Positions 42,436 to 52,049 of a stretch of DNA of 64,000 bases are shown here, one piece after another. The position numbers and the translations under genes were made by a program. Positions within the stretch are counted from its first letter, which is position 1, and the number at the start of each line of letters is the position of its first letter. The notes below the pieces were generated by a model, which saw only the letters and a program-made list of their open reading frames with translations, ran no database searches and was not told where the DNA came from. This DNA is from Kutzneria buriramensis (GTDB lineage: Bacteria; Actinomycetota; Actinomycetes; Mycobacteriales; Pseudonocardiaceae), in contig NZ_QUNO01000030.1 of the NCBI RefSeq assembly GCF_003387475.1, positions 24,549-88,548 on the forward strand. Direction: 5' to 3'.

Positions 42436-45213
42436 TTGGCCCCGCAGAGCAACGGCGCTGGCAGCGCGAGCACCCCGGAGCGGGTCCGGGTCATCCGCGA
42501 CGGCCTCGCCGCCCATCTCCCGGACATCGACCCCGATGAGACCGCGGAGTGGCTGGAGTCCTTCGACGAGGTGCTGAAGGGCGCCGGCACGCAGCGCGCC
42601 CGGTACCTGATGCTCCGGCTGCTGGAACGAGCCCGGGAGAGCCGGGTGGGCGTGCCGTCGCTGACCAGCACGGACTACGTGAACACCATCCCCACCGAGC
42701 AGGAGCCGTGGTTCCCCGGCGACGAGGAGGTGGAGCGCCGCTACCGGGCCTGGATCCGCTGGAACGCGGCCATGACGGTGCACCGCGCGCAGCGTCCCGG
42801 CGTCGGCGTCGGCGGCCACATCTCGACCTACGCCTCCTCGGCGACGCTGTACGAGGTCGGCTTCAACTGGTTCTTCCGCGGCAAGGATCACCCGGGCGGG
42901 GGAGACCAGGTCTACTTCCAGGGACACGCGTCGCCGGGCATGTACGCCCGCGCCTTCCTGGAGGGCCGCCTGTCGGCCGAGCACCTGGACGGCTTCCGCC
43001 AGGAGTACTCGCACGCCGGCCCGGGCGGCGGCCTGCCGTCGTACCCGCACCCGCGGCTGATGCCGGACTTCTGGGAGTTCCCGACCGTCTCGATGGGTCT
43101 CGGCCCGATGAACGCGATCTACCAGGCGCGGTTCAACCGCTACCTGCGCGACCGCGGCATCAAGGACACCGACCAGCAGCACGTGTGGGCGTTCCTGGGC
43201 GACGGCGAGATGGACGAGGCGGAGTCGCGCGGCCTGATCCACGTGGCCGCGAACGAGGGCCTGGACAACCTCACCTTCGTGATCAACTGCAACCTCCAGC
43301 GGTTGGACGGCCCGGTCCGCGGCAACGGCAAGATCATCCAGGAGCTGGAGTCCTACTTCCGGGGCGCCGGCTGGAACGTGATCAAGGTGATCTGGGGCCG
43401 CGAGTGGGACGGCCTGCTGCACGCCGACCGCGACGGCGCGCTGGTCAACCTGATGAACACCACGCCGGACGGCGACTACCAGACGTACAAGGCCAACGAC
43501 GGCGCGTACGTCCGCGAGCACTTCTTCGGCCGCGACCCGCGGACCAAGGACATGGTCTCGGCGATGAGCGACCAGGACATCTGGAACCTCAAGCGCGGCG
43601 GCCACGACTACCGCAAGGTGTACGCGGCGTACAAGGCGGCCACCGAGCACAACGGCCAGCCGACGGTGATCCTGGCCAAGACCATCAAGGGCTACGGCCT
43701 GGGCCCGCACTTCGCCGGCCGCAACGCCACGCACCAGATGAAGAAGATGACCCTGGAGGACCTCAAGCTCTTCCGGGACGAGCTGCGCATCCCGATCACC
43801 GACGCCGACCTCGAGCGCGACCCGTACCTGCCGCCGTACTACCACCCGGGGCCGGACTCGCCGGAGATCCAGTACGTCGTGGAGCGGCGCCGCCAGCTGG
43901 GCGGCTTCGTGCCGGAGCGGCGCGGCAAGTCGACGGCGCTGGTGCTGCCCGGCGACAAGGTCTACGAGACGATCCGCCGCGGCTCGGGCAAGCAGGAGGT
44001 GGCCACCACGATGGCCATCGTCCGGCTGATCAAGGACCTGATCAAGGACCAGGAGATCGGCGGCCGGATCGTGCCGATCATCCCGGACGAGGCGCGGACC
44101 TTCGGCATGGACGCCATGTTCCCGTCGCAGAAGATCTACAACCCGCACGGCCAGCTGTACACCTCCGTGGACGCCAAGCTGATGCTGGCGTACAAGGAGA
44201 GCGAGCACGGGCAGATCCTGCACGAGGGCATCAACGAGGCCGGCTCGACGGCGTCGTTCACCGCGGTGGGCACCTCCTACGCCACCCACGGCGAGCCGAT
44301 GATCCCGGTCTACATCTTCTACTCGATGTTCGGCTTCCAGCGGACCGGCGACGGCCTCTGGGCGGCGGCGGACCAGATGGCGCGCGGCTTCGTGCTCGGC
44401 GCCACCGCGGGCCGCACCACGCTGACCGGTGAGGGCCTCCAGCACGCCGACGGCCACTCGCTGCTGCTGGCGGCGACCAACCCGGCGGTGGTGGCCTACG
44501 ACCCGGCGTGGGCCTTCGAGGTGGCGCACATCGTCAAGGACGGCCTGCGGCGGATGTACGGCGACAACGCCGAGAACATCTTCTACTACCTGACCGTCTA
44601 CAACGAGCCGGTGCGGCAGCCGGCCGAGCCGGAGAACCTGGACGTCGAGGGCCTGCTGCGCGGTCTCTACCGCTACGCGACGGCTCCCGGCGCCACCGGC
44701 CCGCGGGCGCAGATCCTGGTCTCCGGCGTCACCATGCCGGACGCCATGCGGGCGCAGGAGCTGCTGGCCGAGGAGTGGGGCGTGCAGGCCGACGTGTGGT
44801 CCGCCACCTCGTGGGCGGAGCTGCGTCGGGAGGCCGTGGAGGTCGATCGCCACAACATGCTGCACCCCGAGGCCGAGCCGCGCGTGCCGTACGTCACGCA
44901 GGTGCTGTCCGAGGCGGCCGGGCCGGTCGTCGCGGTGTCGGACTACATGCGCGCGGTGCCGGACCTGATCCGCCCGTGGGTGCCGACCGACATGGTGACC
45001 CTGGGCACGGACGGCTTCGGCTTCTCCGACACCCGCCCGGCGGCCCGCCGGCACTTCCTGGTCGACGCGCAGTCGATCGCGGTCGGCGTGCTGACCGCGC
45101 TGGCCCGCCGCGGCGAGGTCGACCACGACAAGGTGGTCGAGGCGACCCGCCGGTACCGGCTGGACGACCCGCAGGCCGCGGGTCCCCAGACCACGGACTC
45201 CGGCGCCGCCTGA
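42436..45213 (+). CDS. aceE: Pyruvate dehydrogenase E1 component, homodimeric type
   Basis: Thiamine-diphosphate-dependent E1 of 925 residues, full length for Ace[21 protein letters not shown] and the ThDP motif region [13 protein letters not shown] ... NLTFVINCN are visible, with DGHSLLLA and [11 protein letters not shown] towards the C-terminus. The TTG start at 42436 follows GAGGAG with 6-nt spacing. It decarboxylates pyruvate and hands the acetyl group to the E2 (SucB-like protein). A repeat hairpin follows. Confidence 0.95.
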   Translation: MAPQSNGAGSASTPERVRVIRDGLAAHLPDIDPDETAEWLESFDEVLKGAGTQRARYLMLRLLERARESRVGVPSLTSTDYVNTIPTEQEPWFPGDEEVERRYRAWIRWNAAMTVHRAQRPGVGVGGHISTYASSATLYEVGFNWFFRGKDHPGGGDQVYFQGHASPGMYARAFLEGRLSAEHLDGFRQEYSHAGPGGGLPSYPHPRLMPDFWEFPTVSMGLGPMNAIYQARFNRYLRDRGIKDTDQQHVWAFLGDGEMDEAESRGLIHVAANEGLDNLTFVINCNLQRLDGPVRGNGKIIQELESYFRGAGWNVIKVIWGREWDGLLHADRDGALVNLMNTTPDGDYQTYKANDGAYVREHFFGRDPRTKDMVSAMSDQDIWNLKRGGHDYRKVYAAYKAATEHNGQPTVILAKTIKGYGLGPHFAGRNATHQMKKMTLEDLKLFRDELRIPITDADLERDPYLPPYYHPGPDSPEIQYVVERRRQLGGFVPERRGKSTALVLPGDKVYETIRRGSGKQEVATTMAIVRLIKDLIKDQEIGGRIVPIIPDEARTFGMDAMFPSQKIYNPHGQLYTSVDAKLMLAYKESEHGQILHEGINEAGSTASFTAVGTSYATHGEPMIPVYIFYSMFGFQRTGDGLWAAADQMARGFVLGATAGRTTLTGEGLQHADGHSLLLAATNPAVVAYDPAWAFEVAHIVKDGLRRMYGDNAENIFYYLTVYNEPVRQPAEPENLDVEGLLRGLYRYATAPGATGPRAQILVSGVTMPDAMRAQELLAEEWGVQADVWSATSWAELRREAVEVDRHNMLHPEAEPRVPYVTQVLSEAAGPVVAVSDYMRAVPDLIRPWVPTDMVTLGTDGFGFSDTRPAARRHFLVDAQSIAVGVLTALARRGEVDHDKVVEATRRYRLDDPQAAGPQTTDSGAA

Positions 45214-45229
45214 TCCCTCGGGACTGATG

Positions 45230-45282
45230 GCAGGGAAGGACGCCTTACCCTCGTTCGACGCGGGTAAGGCGTCCTTCCCTGC
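45230..45282. terminator. Hairpin after aceE (repeat family copy 2)
   Basis: Left arm from 45230 (GCAGGGAAGGACGCCTTACC) pairs with its complement ending at 45282; the central loop differs from the sucB copy. It is located 16 bp after the aceE stop. Confidence 0.8.
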
Positions 45283-45303
45283 GTTCAAGGGGGGTCGACG
45301 GCG

Positions 45304-45921
45304 GTGTTGCGGGTGGACGGGCTGACGCGCGGCTTCAGCGGGCTGCTGGTGCTGCACGAGCTGAGTTTCGAGCTGGCGCCCGGCGAGGGCGCGGCGGTGG
45401 TGGGGCCGAACGGCTCCGGCAAGACGACGCTGCTGCGCTGCGTGGCCGGCACGGACGTGCCGGACGCGGGCCGGATCACGCTGAACGGGTTCCCGGTGGC
45501 GGAGACGTCGCCGGACACCCGGGCGGCGATGGCGTGCGTGCTGGACGACGTGGATTTCTTCCCGGACCTGTCGGTCGGCGAGCACCTGGCGCTGTGCGCC
45601 CTGGCCCACGAGCAGCCGGATGCCGCGGCGACGGTCGAGTCGGTGCTGGCCGAGCTGGGCATCGCCGAGCAGCGCGACCAGCTGCCGGCGACGTTGTCGA
45701 GCGGCCAGCGGCGACGGCTGGCGCTGGCCAGCTGCTTCGTGCGGCCCCGCACGCTGCTGGTGCTGGACGAGCCGGAGCAGCGCCTGGACGTCGAGGGCAA
45801 GGCATGGCTGGCGGCGAAGCTGAACGCCGAGAAGGCGGCGGGCGTGTCGGTGCTGATGGCCTCCCACGACCCGGAGCTGATCGAGGCGGTCGCCGACGTC
45901 CACATCGAGGTCGGGCTGTGA
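45304..45921 (+). CDS. ABC transporter ATP-binding protein (lanthipeptide locus)
   Basis: Nucleotide-binding subunit of 205 residues: Walker A VGPNGSGKTTLLRC, signature LSSGQRRRLALA, Walker B LLVLDEPEQRLD and switch ASHDPE. GTG 45304 start; its stop overlaps the permease start by 4 bp. It faces the lan genes convergently and is the obvious exporter or immunity ATPase for the modified peptide. Confidence 0.88.
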   Translation: MLRVDGLTRGFSGLLVLHELSFELAPGEGAAVVGPNGSGKTTLLRCVAGTDVPDAGRITLNGFPVAETSPDTRAAMACVLDDVDFFPDLSVGEHLALCALAHEQPDAAATVESVLAELGIAEQRDQLPATLSSGQRRRLALASCFVRPRTLLVLDEPEQRLDVEGKAWLAAKLNAEKAAGVSVLMASHDPELIEAVADVHIEVGL

Positions 45922-47294
45922 CGACCGCGCGGGCGGTTCGCCTGGAGCTGCGGGCGATGCGCCGCCGGCGCCATCCCCGGTCGATCTTCCGGAAGCTGTA
46001 CGACGTCTCCGACACGGCGCTGTACGTCGGCATGGCGAGCGGCCTGGTGGTCGAGGCGGTGATCAAGACGCAGTCGTCGCCGGCGCTGTCCGTGCCGCCG
46101 GCGCCGCACAGCGCGGCGTCGGTGTCGTGGATGGCGGTGGCGGTCGCTGTGGCGGCGATAGCGGCCTTCGGGCAGGCGCTGCTGGCGGTGGGGCCGATCT
46201 GGGCCGGGTCGGCGACGCAGGCGTGGATCCTGGCCAGCCCGGTGGACCGGCGGGCGGCGCTGCGTCCCACCTTCGTGCGGACGCTGCTGCTGGCCGGCGT
46301 GGCCGGGGCGCTGGTGGCGGGCGGGCTCACGGCGATCTACCCGCCGTGGCTGGTGCACCTGCCGTGGAACATGATCACCGGCTTCGAGATCGGGGTGGCG
46401 CTGGCGGGGATCACCACCAGCGCGCAGCGGACGGTCCGCGAGGTGCGCCGAAGTCGGATCTTCTTCGCCGTGTTGCTGGGCATCGCGGTGGTGCTCGGTG
46501 GCGTGGTGGCCCTGCAACTGGACGTGCCGGCCGTGTCGGTGCCAATGGACCGTGTGCCCCTGTCGGCGCTGGTCTTGATCGGCACCGGCGTTTTCACGGG
46601 GTACCCGGCGCTGTCCCGTCTGCATCGCGGCGCACTGTCGGTCGGCTCCGATCTGGTGCAGGCCGCCGCCGTGTCGACGGCGTGGCTGGACCTGTCGCTG
46701 ATCTCCTCGGCGCTGATGGTTCGCCGCGCGCGGCGGATCGGTCGGGTCCGGTCAGTACGCCTGTGGGGCAGCCGGGAGTTCGCCTTCGTGCTTGCCGATC
46801 TCGTACGGCTGCGGCGGTATCCCGCCACCGTGGTCGTGTGGGTGGCGCTGCTGCCGGTGCCGTTCTTCGCCGCCGTGTCGCTGTCGCCGGTCGCCGTCGG
46901 TCCCGTGCAACTGCTGACCGCCTACGCCGCCGCCGACCGGCTCGCCGGCGGCTTGCGCACGATCACCGGCTCGGCGGCGCTGCGGCGGGCCCTGGGCGGC
47001 ACCGACGCCTCGCTGCGGGCCGTCCACCTCGTGCTGCCGGCGCTCGGCGCGGTCGTGTGGTGCCTGCTGACCGCCGCCGCGCTACCGATCGCGCCGGTGC
47101 CGACCGCCGCCATCTCGGCCGTCGGCGCGGTGATCACCGTCTACGCCATGGCCACCCGCCCGCCGATGACCTACGCCAGCCCGGTCTTCGACAGCCCCTT
47201 CGGCACCATCCCCGTCAACCTCATCCGCCAACTGGTTCGCGGGCCCGCCCTCCTCGTCGGCCTGGCCGCCGTGCAACTCATCGCCACCCACTAG
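45918..47294 (+). CDS. ABC transporter membrane protein (DUF6297-like)
   Basis: Membrane protein of 458 residues with roughly 10-12 hydrophobic segments and basic loops (RRSRIFFAVLLGIAVVLGG, ATVVVWVALLPVPFF). It resembles permease-type proteins paired with small ABC ATPases in actinobacterial lanthipeptide loci; the family name is tentative. GTG 45918 forms a GTGA overlap. Its TAG stop shares CTAG with the lanC stop on the other strand. Confidence 0.78.
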   Translation: MTTARAVRLELRAMRRRRHPRSIFRKLYDVSDTALYVGMASGLVVEAVIKTQSSPALSVPPAPHSAASVSWMAVAVAVAAIAAFGQALLAVGPIWAGSATQAWILASPVDRRAALRPTFVRTLLLAGVAGALVAGGLTAIYPPWLVHLPWNMITGFEIGVALAGITTSAQRTVREVRRSRIFFAVLLGIAVVLGGVVALQLDVPAVSVPMDRVPLSALVLIGTGVFTGYPALSRLHRGALSVGSDLVQAAAVSTAWLDLSLISSALMVRRARRIGRVRSVRLWGSREFAFVLADLVRLRRYPATVVVWVALLPVPFFAAVSLSPVAVGPVQLLTAYAAADRLAGGLRTITGSAALRRALGGTDASLRAVHLVLPALGAVVWCLLTAAALPIAPVPTAAISAVGAVITVYAMATRPPMTYASPVFDSPFGTIPVNLIRQLVRGPALLVGLAAVQLIATH

Positions 47295-48073
47295 CGCAAA
47301 CCCAGACACCGCAACCACGTGCGGTCGGCGTCCTCGACGGTGAACAGTGCCGACAGCACTCCCGGAGCCCCCAGCAACAGCGTGTCGTCCAGGTCCGGGA
47401 GCAGGTCCAGCCGGTCGGTCAGGTACGTGATCATCAGATCCCGCAACCCAACCGCACCGGTCACGCCTTCGCGGACGAAGGCGTCGGCGATCAGCATCAC
47501 GCCGGCGGCGCCGTGGCAGATGCCGAGGCGGTCGGCGTCCCGGCCGTAGAGGTTCACGTCGGGATCGAACGTCTGGCACAGGGATCGCATGAGCCGCACG
47601 GCATCGGTCCGTGCGCCGGCGTTCCACAGCGCCCAGGTGATGCCCGGCACGCCGTAGCACCAGCCCTGCCGCCGTTGCCCCACATACGCCCGCTTCAGCA
47701 GCCACGCCGTCAGCTCCGGCTGCGGCGACACGACCAGCACGCCGGCCGCCCCGTGCGCCATGCCGGTGTCCTCGCCGTCGAACCACACCGGCTGCTCGTA
47801 CCCGGCCAGGCAAGCCCCCACCGCGCCGGAAATCAGGTCGAACTCCTCGAACCGCCGCTCCCCCAGCCAGCCGGCAACCCGTTGCGACAGGCGGGAAACC
47901 GGCGGGTGCAGCCGGGCGACCAGTCCCAGCCCGAACAGCGTGCCGGCCATGCCGCCGTGCAGACCGACGCGGGGCATCGGCCGCACGGCGGCGGACAGCC
48001 ACTCGGGCACGGCGGACCGTACAGCGGCAAGCACCGCGCGGTCCGACGACCCGGCGAGCAGCGTCGCGAGCAC
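47291..48073 (-). CDS. Lanthionine synthetase C-like cyclase
   Basis: LanC adds cysteine thiols to dehydrated Ser/Thr, forming (methyl)lanthionine rings. Toroid repeats are seen at LHGGMAGTLFGL, FDLISGAVGACL, MAHGAAGVLVV, LGICHGAAGVMLI and LLLGAPGVLSAL. Zinc ligands are the cysteine in GWCYGVPG and the Cys-His in ICHGAAG. The only good in-frame start after the precursor stop is GTG 48073, giving 260 residues, short for LanC (about 400); the frame is open upstream through the precursor gene, so the true start is uncertain. Confidence 0.85.
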   Translation of the reverse strand: MLATLLAGSSDRAVLAAVRSAVPEWLSAAVRPMPRVGLHGGMAGTLFGLGLVARLHPPVSRLSQRVAGWLGERRFEEFDLISGAVGACLAGYEQPVWFDGEDTGMAHGAAGVLVVSPQPELTAWLLKRAYVGQRRQGWCYGVPGITWALWNAGARTDAVRLMRSLCQTFDPDVNLYGRDADRLGICHGAAGVMLIADAFVREGVTGAVGLRDLMITYLTDRLDLLPDLDDTLLLGAPGVLSALFTVEDADRTWLRCLGLR

Positions 48074-48108
48074 GCACGGACCCAGTTCCGGCGAGCCCTC
48101 GACGCGCC

Positions 48109-48255
48109 TCAGCAGTGCCAGTGACTCATGTCGCAGCCGATGAGCGAGCAGATCGCCGAGTCCGGCGCGCGACCCTCCGGGGCGATCTCGGTCATCCGGG
48201 TGTCCAGTTCCGCGATGAGGTGGTCCAGTTCGGTGACGGCCAGGACGGATTCCAT
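48109..48255 (-). CDS. Class I lanthipeptide precursor peptide (LanA), 48 residues
   Basis: ATG 48255, preceded by GGAAGGGGAAAG, encodes an acidic leader (MESVLAVTELDHLIAELD, then TRMTEIAPEGRAP) and a C-terminal core DSAICSLIGCDMSHWHC before TGA at 48109. Ser33-Cys36, Ser37-Cys41 and Ser44-Cys48 form three successive rings-in-waiting (SxxC, SxxxC, SxxxC), and no other Ser, Thr or Cys lies in the core. It sits between lanB and lanC, overlapping the lanB end by 64 bp in another frame. Assignment rests on position, ribosome binding site and ring pattern; I recognise no known homologue. Confidence 0.85.
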   Translation of the reverse strand: MESVLAVTELDHLIAELDTRMTEIAPEGRAPDSAICSLIGCDMSHWHC

Positions 48256-50318
48256 CCACTTTCCCCTTCCTGATTCCCCACCGCGGCGGCGGTGGTGGCT
48301 CGGCGGTGCGGCAGCCGCAGCAGCAGCTGCCCGGCGATCGGCTCGCCGTGGTCATCCCGCAGCGGCAGGTGGTCCGGGTCCGGCAGCATCTCCTCGACGA
48401 CGATCTCGTCCCCCAGGCGGGAGAGTTCCCTGAGCGCCGAAAGGCTGTGCAGGTCGACCGGCCGAGGCTTGCCGCCGGCCCGCGCGAAGACGAATCGCGG
48501 CAGGTCCAGCGCGGCCAGGTCGCGCAAGGAGGTCGGCGGCGTGATCCGCCAGTGCCGGCCGGAGAGGATGAGCCCGCCGGCGATCTCCAGTCGTGGCAAC
48601 GAATCCCGCTCCGGGAACGCGGCCATCCGGTTGCCGAACGAGATCGACGGTGGCTGCGGCGACGCCGCGGTCAGCAGCGTGACCACCAGTCCCCACGGCC
48701 CGATCGGCGTCCTCGTGGCGTGATGCATGGGCCACAACGGATTCCCGGCAAGATCCTCCGCCACGATCCGATTCTCGCCGCGCCGCAAGGTGATGCGGTC
48801 CAGCGGCAGATATCGCCCACCGGCCGGCAGGTAGCTCGACGAGTCGGCATCACCGGTCCATAGTGGACAATAGCTGGGTCTTCGCACGGCATTGGCGGCC
48901 CGATCGTCCAGCGGTGGCACCAGGATCTCCACGAGCCGGGCGTCTTCCTCGGCCGCCTTGTGGGCCAGGAAATCCCGGTACGACCGGACCTGCGGCGGCT
49001 CGCCGCCGAGCTTGGTCAGGGCCGAGGCGAACCTCGCGTCCAGCACCCCGGCCGGAAGGATCGCCTCCAGCACCGCACCGTCGGTCATCGGGCGGATCAG
49101 GCAGTCGAGGGGCCACTCCGGCACCGCCGCCGGCGGCAGGCCCAGCCCGTCGAGCACTTGCGGCGTAAGGACTTCCGGCAGGTCCGGCGATCTTCGACGC
49201 CCAGCGGCCTCGACGGGTCGACTCTCCAGGTACTCGGCGACAAGATCCGGCACGGGCCGAGGCGCGGAGCCGATGGTCGACAACACGGGGTGATCCGCCG
49301 GCCGCGGCAGCACGTCCACCAGCCGCAACGCCTGCAACGCCAACTGGCGCACCCGCGCCACGAAATCCGCCGGCACCGCACCGGAAACCGTCCGGTAGAC
49401 GTCGACGAACGCCTCGCCCGCGAGCGGAACGTCCCAGCTCGACCGCGGCGGCCGGGACAGTTGCAGCACGCCCAGACCCACCAGGTGCTCGAGGAAGCCG
49501 CGCAGCAAGTCGCCGCCGTCCGGGGCCAGGCGGCGCACGAGTTCGTCGACGTCGTGCACGCCGTCGGCCAGCGTGTTGCGGATCGCGTCCAGCAGCGGCG
49601 TCCGGTTGACCTCCACCACCCGGGTCGCCGACCAGCAGCGCAGCCGGTCGCCGTCGAGCCAGCTCAGCCCGTTCATGGTGATCGTCGCGCCGCCGAGGGC
49701 CGCCTGTCTTCGGTCGGCGTTGACGTTGCTCACCCACTGCGCCGAGCACGCCCCGACCGCCGGCCACGACGCGGTCTCCCCCACCTCGGCCTGCGCCACG
49801 TGGGCCAGCCAGCCGCGCGGGGTCGGCTTCGCCGCGCCTCGGGCGATCATGCGCAGCAGGTACTCCGACCGCTGCCGCAAACGCTTGCCATCCCAGTTCT
49901 CGCCGGCTTCGACCCGTCGTGAGAGATCACCGACCAGGTCCGGCACCGCACGCGCGAGAGCCTCGTCAACCTGCGACCAAGGCAGCCTCAGTAGCCGCTG
50001 ACGCTCCTTTTCCACGTCTTCGTCCAACGCCGCCCTCCGCAGCCCGAGCGCCGTCGCCCAGGCGCTGACCTGGGCCAACTCCGGCATCGCGCTCGCCACC
50101 AGGCGGCCGTTGTGCAGGTCGCGGCGCAGCGCCAACAGCTCCGAGCGGTCCTCGGCGTCCGGGACGACCGTGCCCAGCCAGTCGGCCAGCGACCGGGCGT
50201 AGGCCGCGTAGGCCTCCTCCTCGGCCAGCAGTTCCCGCAGCTTGGCGACCAGTTCCGGGTTGCCGGCGGCGGTCCACCGGCCCATCGGCAGCCCGGCGAC
50301 CCGAAGCAGCACGCTCAT
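48192..50318 (-). CDS. Lantibiotic dehydratase, glutamylation (N-terminal) domain protein
   Basis: Protein of 708 residues corresponding to the glutamyl-tRNA-dependent part of LanB: LRVAGLPMGRWTAAGNPEL start, RMIARGAAKPTPRGWLAHVA (the typical KxTPRG region), WSATRVVEVNRTPLLDAI, and a C-terminal FVFARAGGKPRPVDLHS. It should glutamylate Ser/Thr of the precursor before elimination. The elimination domain is a separate gene whose stop overlaps this start (ATGA). The 3' end runs 64 bp into the precursor gene. Confidence 0.88.
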   Translation of the reverse strand: MSVLLRVAGLPMGRWTAAGNPELVAKLRELLAEEEAYAAYARSLADWLGTVVPDAEDRSELLALRRDLHNGRLVASAMPELAQVSAWATALGLRRAALDEDVEKERQRLLRLPWSQVDEALARAVPDLVGDLSRRVEAGENWDGKRLRQRSEYLLRMIARGAAKPTPRGWLAHVAQAEVGETASWPAVGACSAQWVSNVNADRRQAALGGATITMNGLSWLDGDRLRCWSATRVVEVNRTPLLDAIRNTLADGVHDVDELVRRLAPDGGDLLRGFLEHLVGLGVLQLSRPPRSSWDVPLAGEAFVDVYRTVSGAVPADFVARVRQLALQALRLVDVLPRPADHPVLSTIGSAPRPVPDLVAEYLESRPVEAAGRRRSPDLPEVLTPQVLDGLGLPPAAVPEWPLDCLIRPMTDGAVLEAILPAGVLDARFASALTKLGGEPPQVRSYRDFLAHKAAEEDARLVEILVPPLDDRAANAVRRPSYCPLWTGDADSSSYLPAGGRYLPLDRITLRRGENRIVAEDLAGNPLWPMHHATRTPIGPWGLVVTLLTAASPQPPSISFGNRMAAFPERDSLPRLEIAGGLILSGRHWRITPPTSLRDLAALDLPRFVFARAGGKPRPVDLHSLSALRELSRLGDEIVVEEMLPDPDHLPLRDDHGEPIAGQLLLRLPHRRATTAAAVGNQEGESGWNPSWPSPNWTTSSRNWTPG

Positions 50319-51073
50319 GCGCCCGCCAGCGCTTCGGTGATGAGCGCCTGCCGCGCCGCGCTCAGCCGCGCCCGGTTCCAGTGGAACACGACGTAGTACG
50401 CCGCGGCCTCGGCGGCGTCGACACCGGCACGTTCGAGCGCCACCCGCCAGCTGCGCGCCGCCGGCGCGACCGGCGACCGGGTCGTCTCCCACACGCCACG
50501 CAGCTCGGAGCAGGCGGCCGCGACCGACTCGTCCCGCAGCGGCACCCGGCGCCCGCAGGTGTCGCGGACCCGCGGCCAGGCCTGGCAGCACAGGCCGAGG
50601 CCGCCGAACACGGATCGCAGCAGCCGCATGGAAACCAGCCACGCCGGCAGCTCGGTGCGTACGTGATGATCGAGCCAGGCAACGGAGTCCGCCGTGAACA
50701 GGCGGTGCACGTGGCACATCGCCGCCGCGCCACCGAACAGGAAGGCCTCGGGTTCGTAGACACCGGGCACGATCCCGCCGATCAGGCCCTCGTCCTCCCA
50801 GCGCCGGGCCAGCCGGTCGACCTCGGCCCGCACCCAGGCCTCGCGGCCCGGCGCGGCGGCGAACCGCACCCGCAGGCCGGGCGGCTTGTGCATGAAGAAG
50901 AAGTCGGTGATCCGATCGGCCGCGAGCAGGTCACGGACGGCGGCGGAAATCTCCGCGTAGACGCCGGATTTCGGCCTCGCCAGGCCGAGTTGCGTCCACG
51001 TCGGCGCCGCCCCGTCGCGCAGCGCGGCGACGCCGCCGGCGAGGAAGGTGAGTCGTTCTTGCTGGGACAGCAC
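50315..51073 (-). CDS. SpaB_C-type elimination domain protein (split LanB C-terminal part)
   Basis: Protein of 252 residues matching the thiopeptide-type bacteriocin biosynthesis/SpaB_C family, which removes glutamate from the activated peptide to give dehydroamino acids. FFMHKPPGLRVRFAA and VYEPEAFLFGGAAAMCHVHRLF are family landmarks. GTG 51073 follows GGAGGTGAAACC. It is first in the minus-strand lan operon (elimination, glutamylation, precursor, cyclase). Confidence 0.87.
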   Translation of the reverse strand: MLSQQERLTFLAGGVAALRDGAAPTWTQLGLARPKSGVYAEISAAVRDLLAADRITDFFFMHKPPGLRVRFAAAPGREAWVRAEVDRLARRWEDEGLIGGIVPGVYEPEAFLFGGAAAMCHVHRLFTADSVAWLDHHVRTELPAWLVSMRLLRSVFGGLGLCCQAWPRVRDTCGRRVPLRDESVAAACSELRGVWETTRSPVAPAARSWRVALERAGVDAAEAAAYYVVFHWNRARLSAARQALITEALAGA

Positions 51074-51176
51074 GGTTTCACCTCCGTCCGGCGGCTTCCT
51101 CCCCGACGTTAGGCGAAGTTCGCGAGTTGTCCACGGTTGGTCAGTCGAAGGTGTGAACGGCGCTAACCTGTCGCGC

Positions 51177-52049
51177 ATGGTGACCGGACAAGCGTGGGAA
51201 TGGCCGGAAACGGTCTGGCGGCAGCAGGTCGACCGGGTGCGCGCGGGCCGCAGCCTGCGGCCTTCGAGCTGGCCCGACGGTCGAAGGGCCGCGGTGGCGC
51301 TGTCGTTCGACGCCGACCACGAGACGATTCCGCTGCGGGACGGCGAGTTCAGCCCGTGCCAGCTCTCGCAGGGCGAGTACGGCAGCCGCGTCGGCGTACC
51401 GAGAATCCTGAAGCTGCTGGCCGCACACGACATCCCCGCGACGTTCTTCGTGCCGGCCGTGTCGGCCCTGCTGCACCCCGCCGACATCGAGGCGTACGTG
51501 CGCGGCGGGCACGAGGTCGCCCTGCACGGCTGGATCCACGAGCGCAACACCGCGCTGCCCGACGGCGTCGAGCGGGACCTGGCCTTCCGGGCCGCCGACA
51601 CCCTCGAACGACTGACCGGCGCCCGTCCGGTGGGCCTGCGCACGCCGTCCTGGGACTTCAGCGCGGACACCCTGGCCGTGATCCGCGAGCTCGGGCTGCG
51701 CTACGACTCGTCGCTGATGGCCGACGACGACCCGTACGAGGTGGTGGCCGACGGCGAACCGACCGGCCTGGTGGAGATCCCGGTCGAGTGGATCCGCGAC
51801 GACGCGCCGTTCTTCCCGCGCGATCCGACCCGGCCGAGCGTGCCGCCCCGCCAGGTGCTGACCACCTGGCGGGACGAGTTCGACGCCGCCTACGCCGACG
51901 GCGGCCTGTTCCAGCTCACGATGCACCCGCACGTGATCGGGCACCGGTCCCGGTTCGTGGCCCTGCGCCAGCTGGTCGAGTACATCGCCGGCCACGACGT
52001 GTGGTTCGCGTCACACGCCGACGTTGCCGACTGGTGCCTGCGCGAGTGA
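51177..52049 (+). CDS. Polysaccharide deacetylase family protein
   Basis: NodB-homology protein of 290 residues. The SFDADHETI motif carries the catalytic and metal aspartates, HEVALHGWIHE the metal histidines, and LRTPSWDFS a conserved substrate loop; closest in style to PuuE/allantoinase-like or peptidoglycan deacetylases. There is no signal peptide. ATG 51177 is 7 nt after TAACCT (leaderless). It is divergent from the lan operon and overlaps the convergent transporter gene by 39 bp. Confidence 0.87.
   Translation: MVTGQAWEWPETVWRQQVDRVRAGRSLRPSSWPDGRRAAVALSFDADHETIPLRDGEFSPCQLSQGEYGSRVGVPRILKLLAAHDIPATFFVPAVSALLHPADIEAYVRGGHEVALHGWIHERNTALPDGVERDLAFRAADTLERLTGARPVGLRTPSWDFSADTLAVIRELGLRYDSSLMADDDPYEVVADGEPTGLVEIPVEWIRDDAPFFPRDPTRPSVPPRQVLTTWRDEFDAAYADGGLFQLTMHPHVIGHRSRFVALRQLVEYIAGHDVWFASHADVADWCLRE

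Noticed and set aside
42310..45903. Minus-strand 1197-codon frame opposite aceE
   Set aside because: Low-complexity Val/Arg/His translation and complete overlap with AceE, which has full family motifs.
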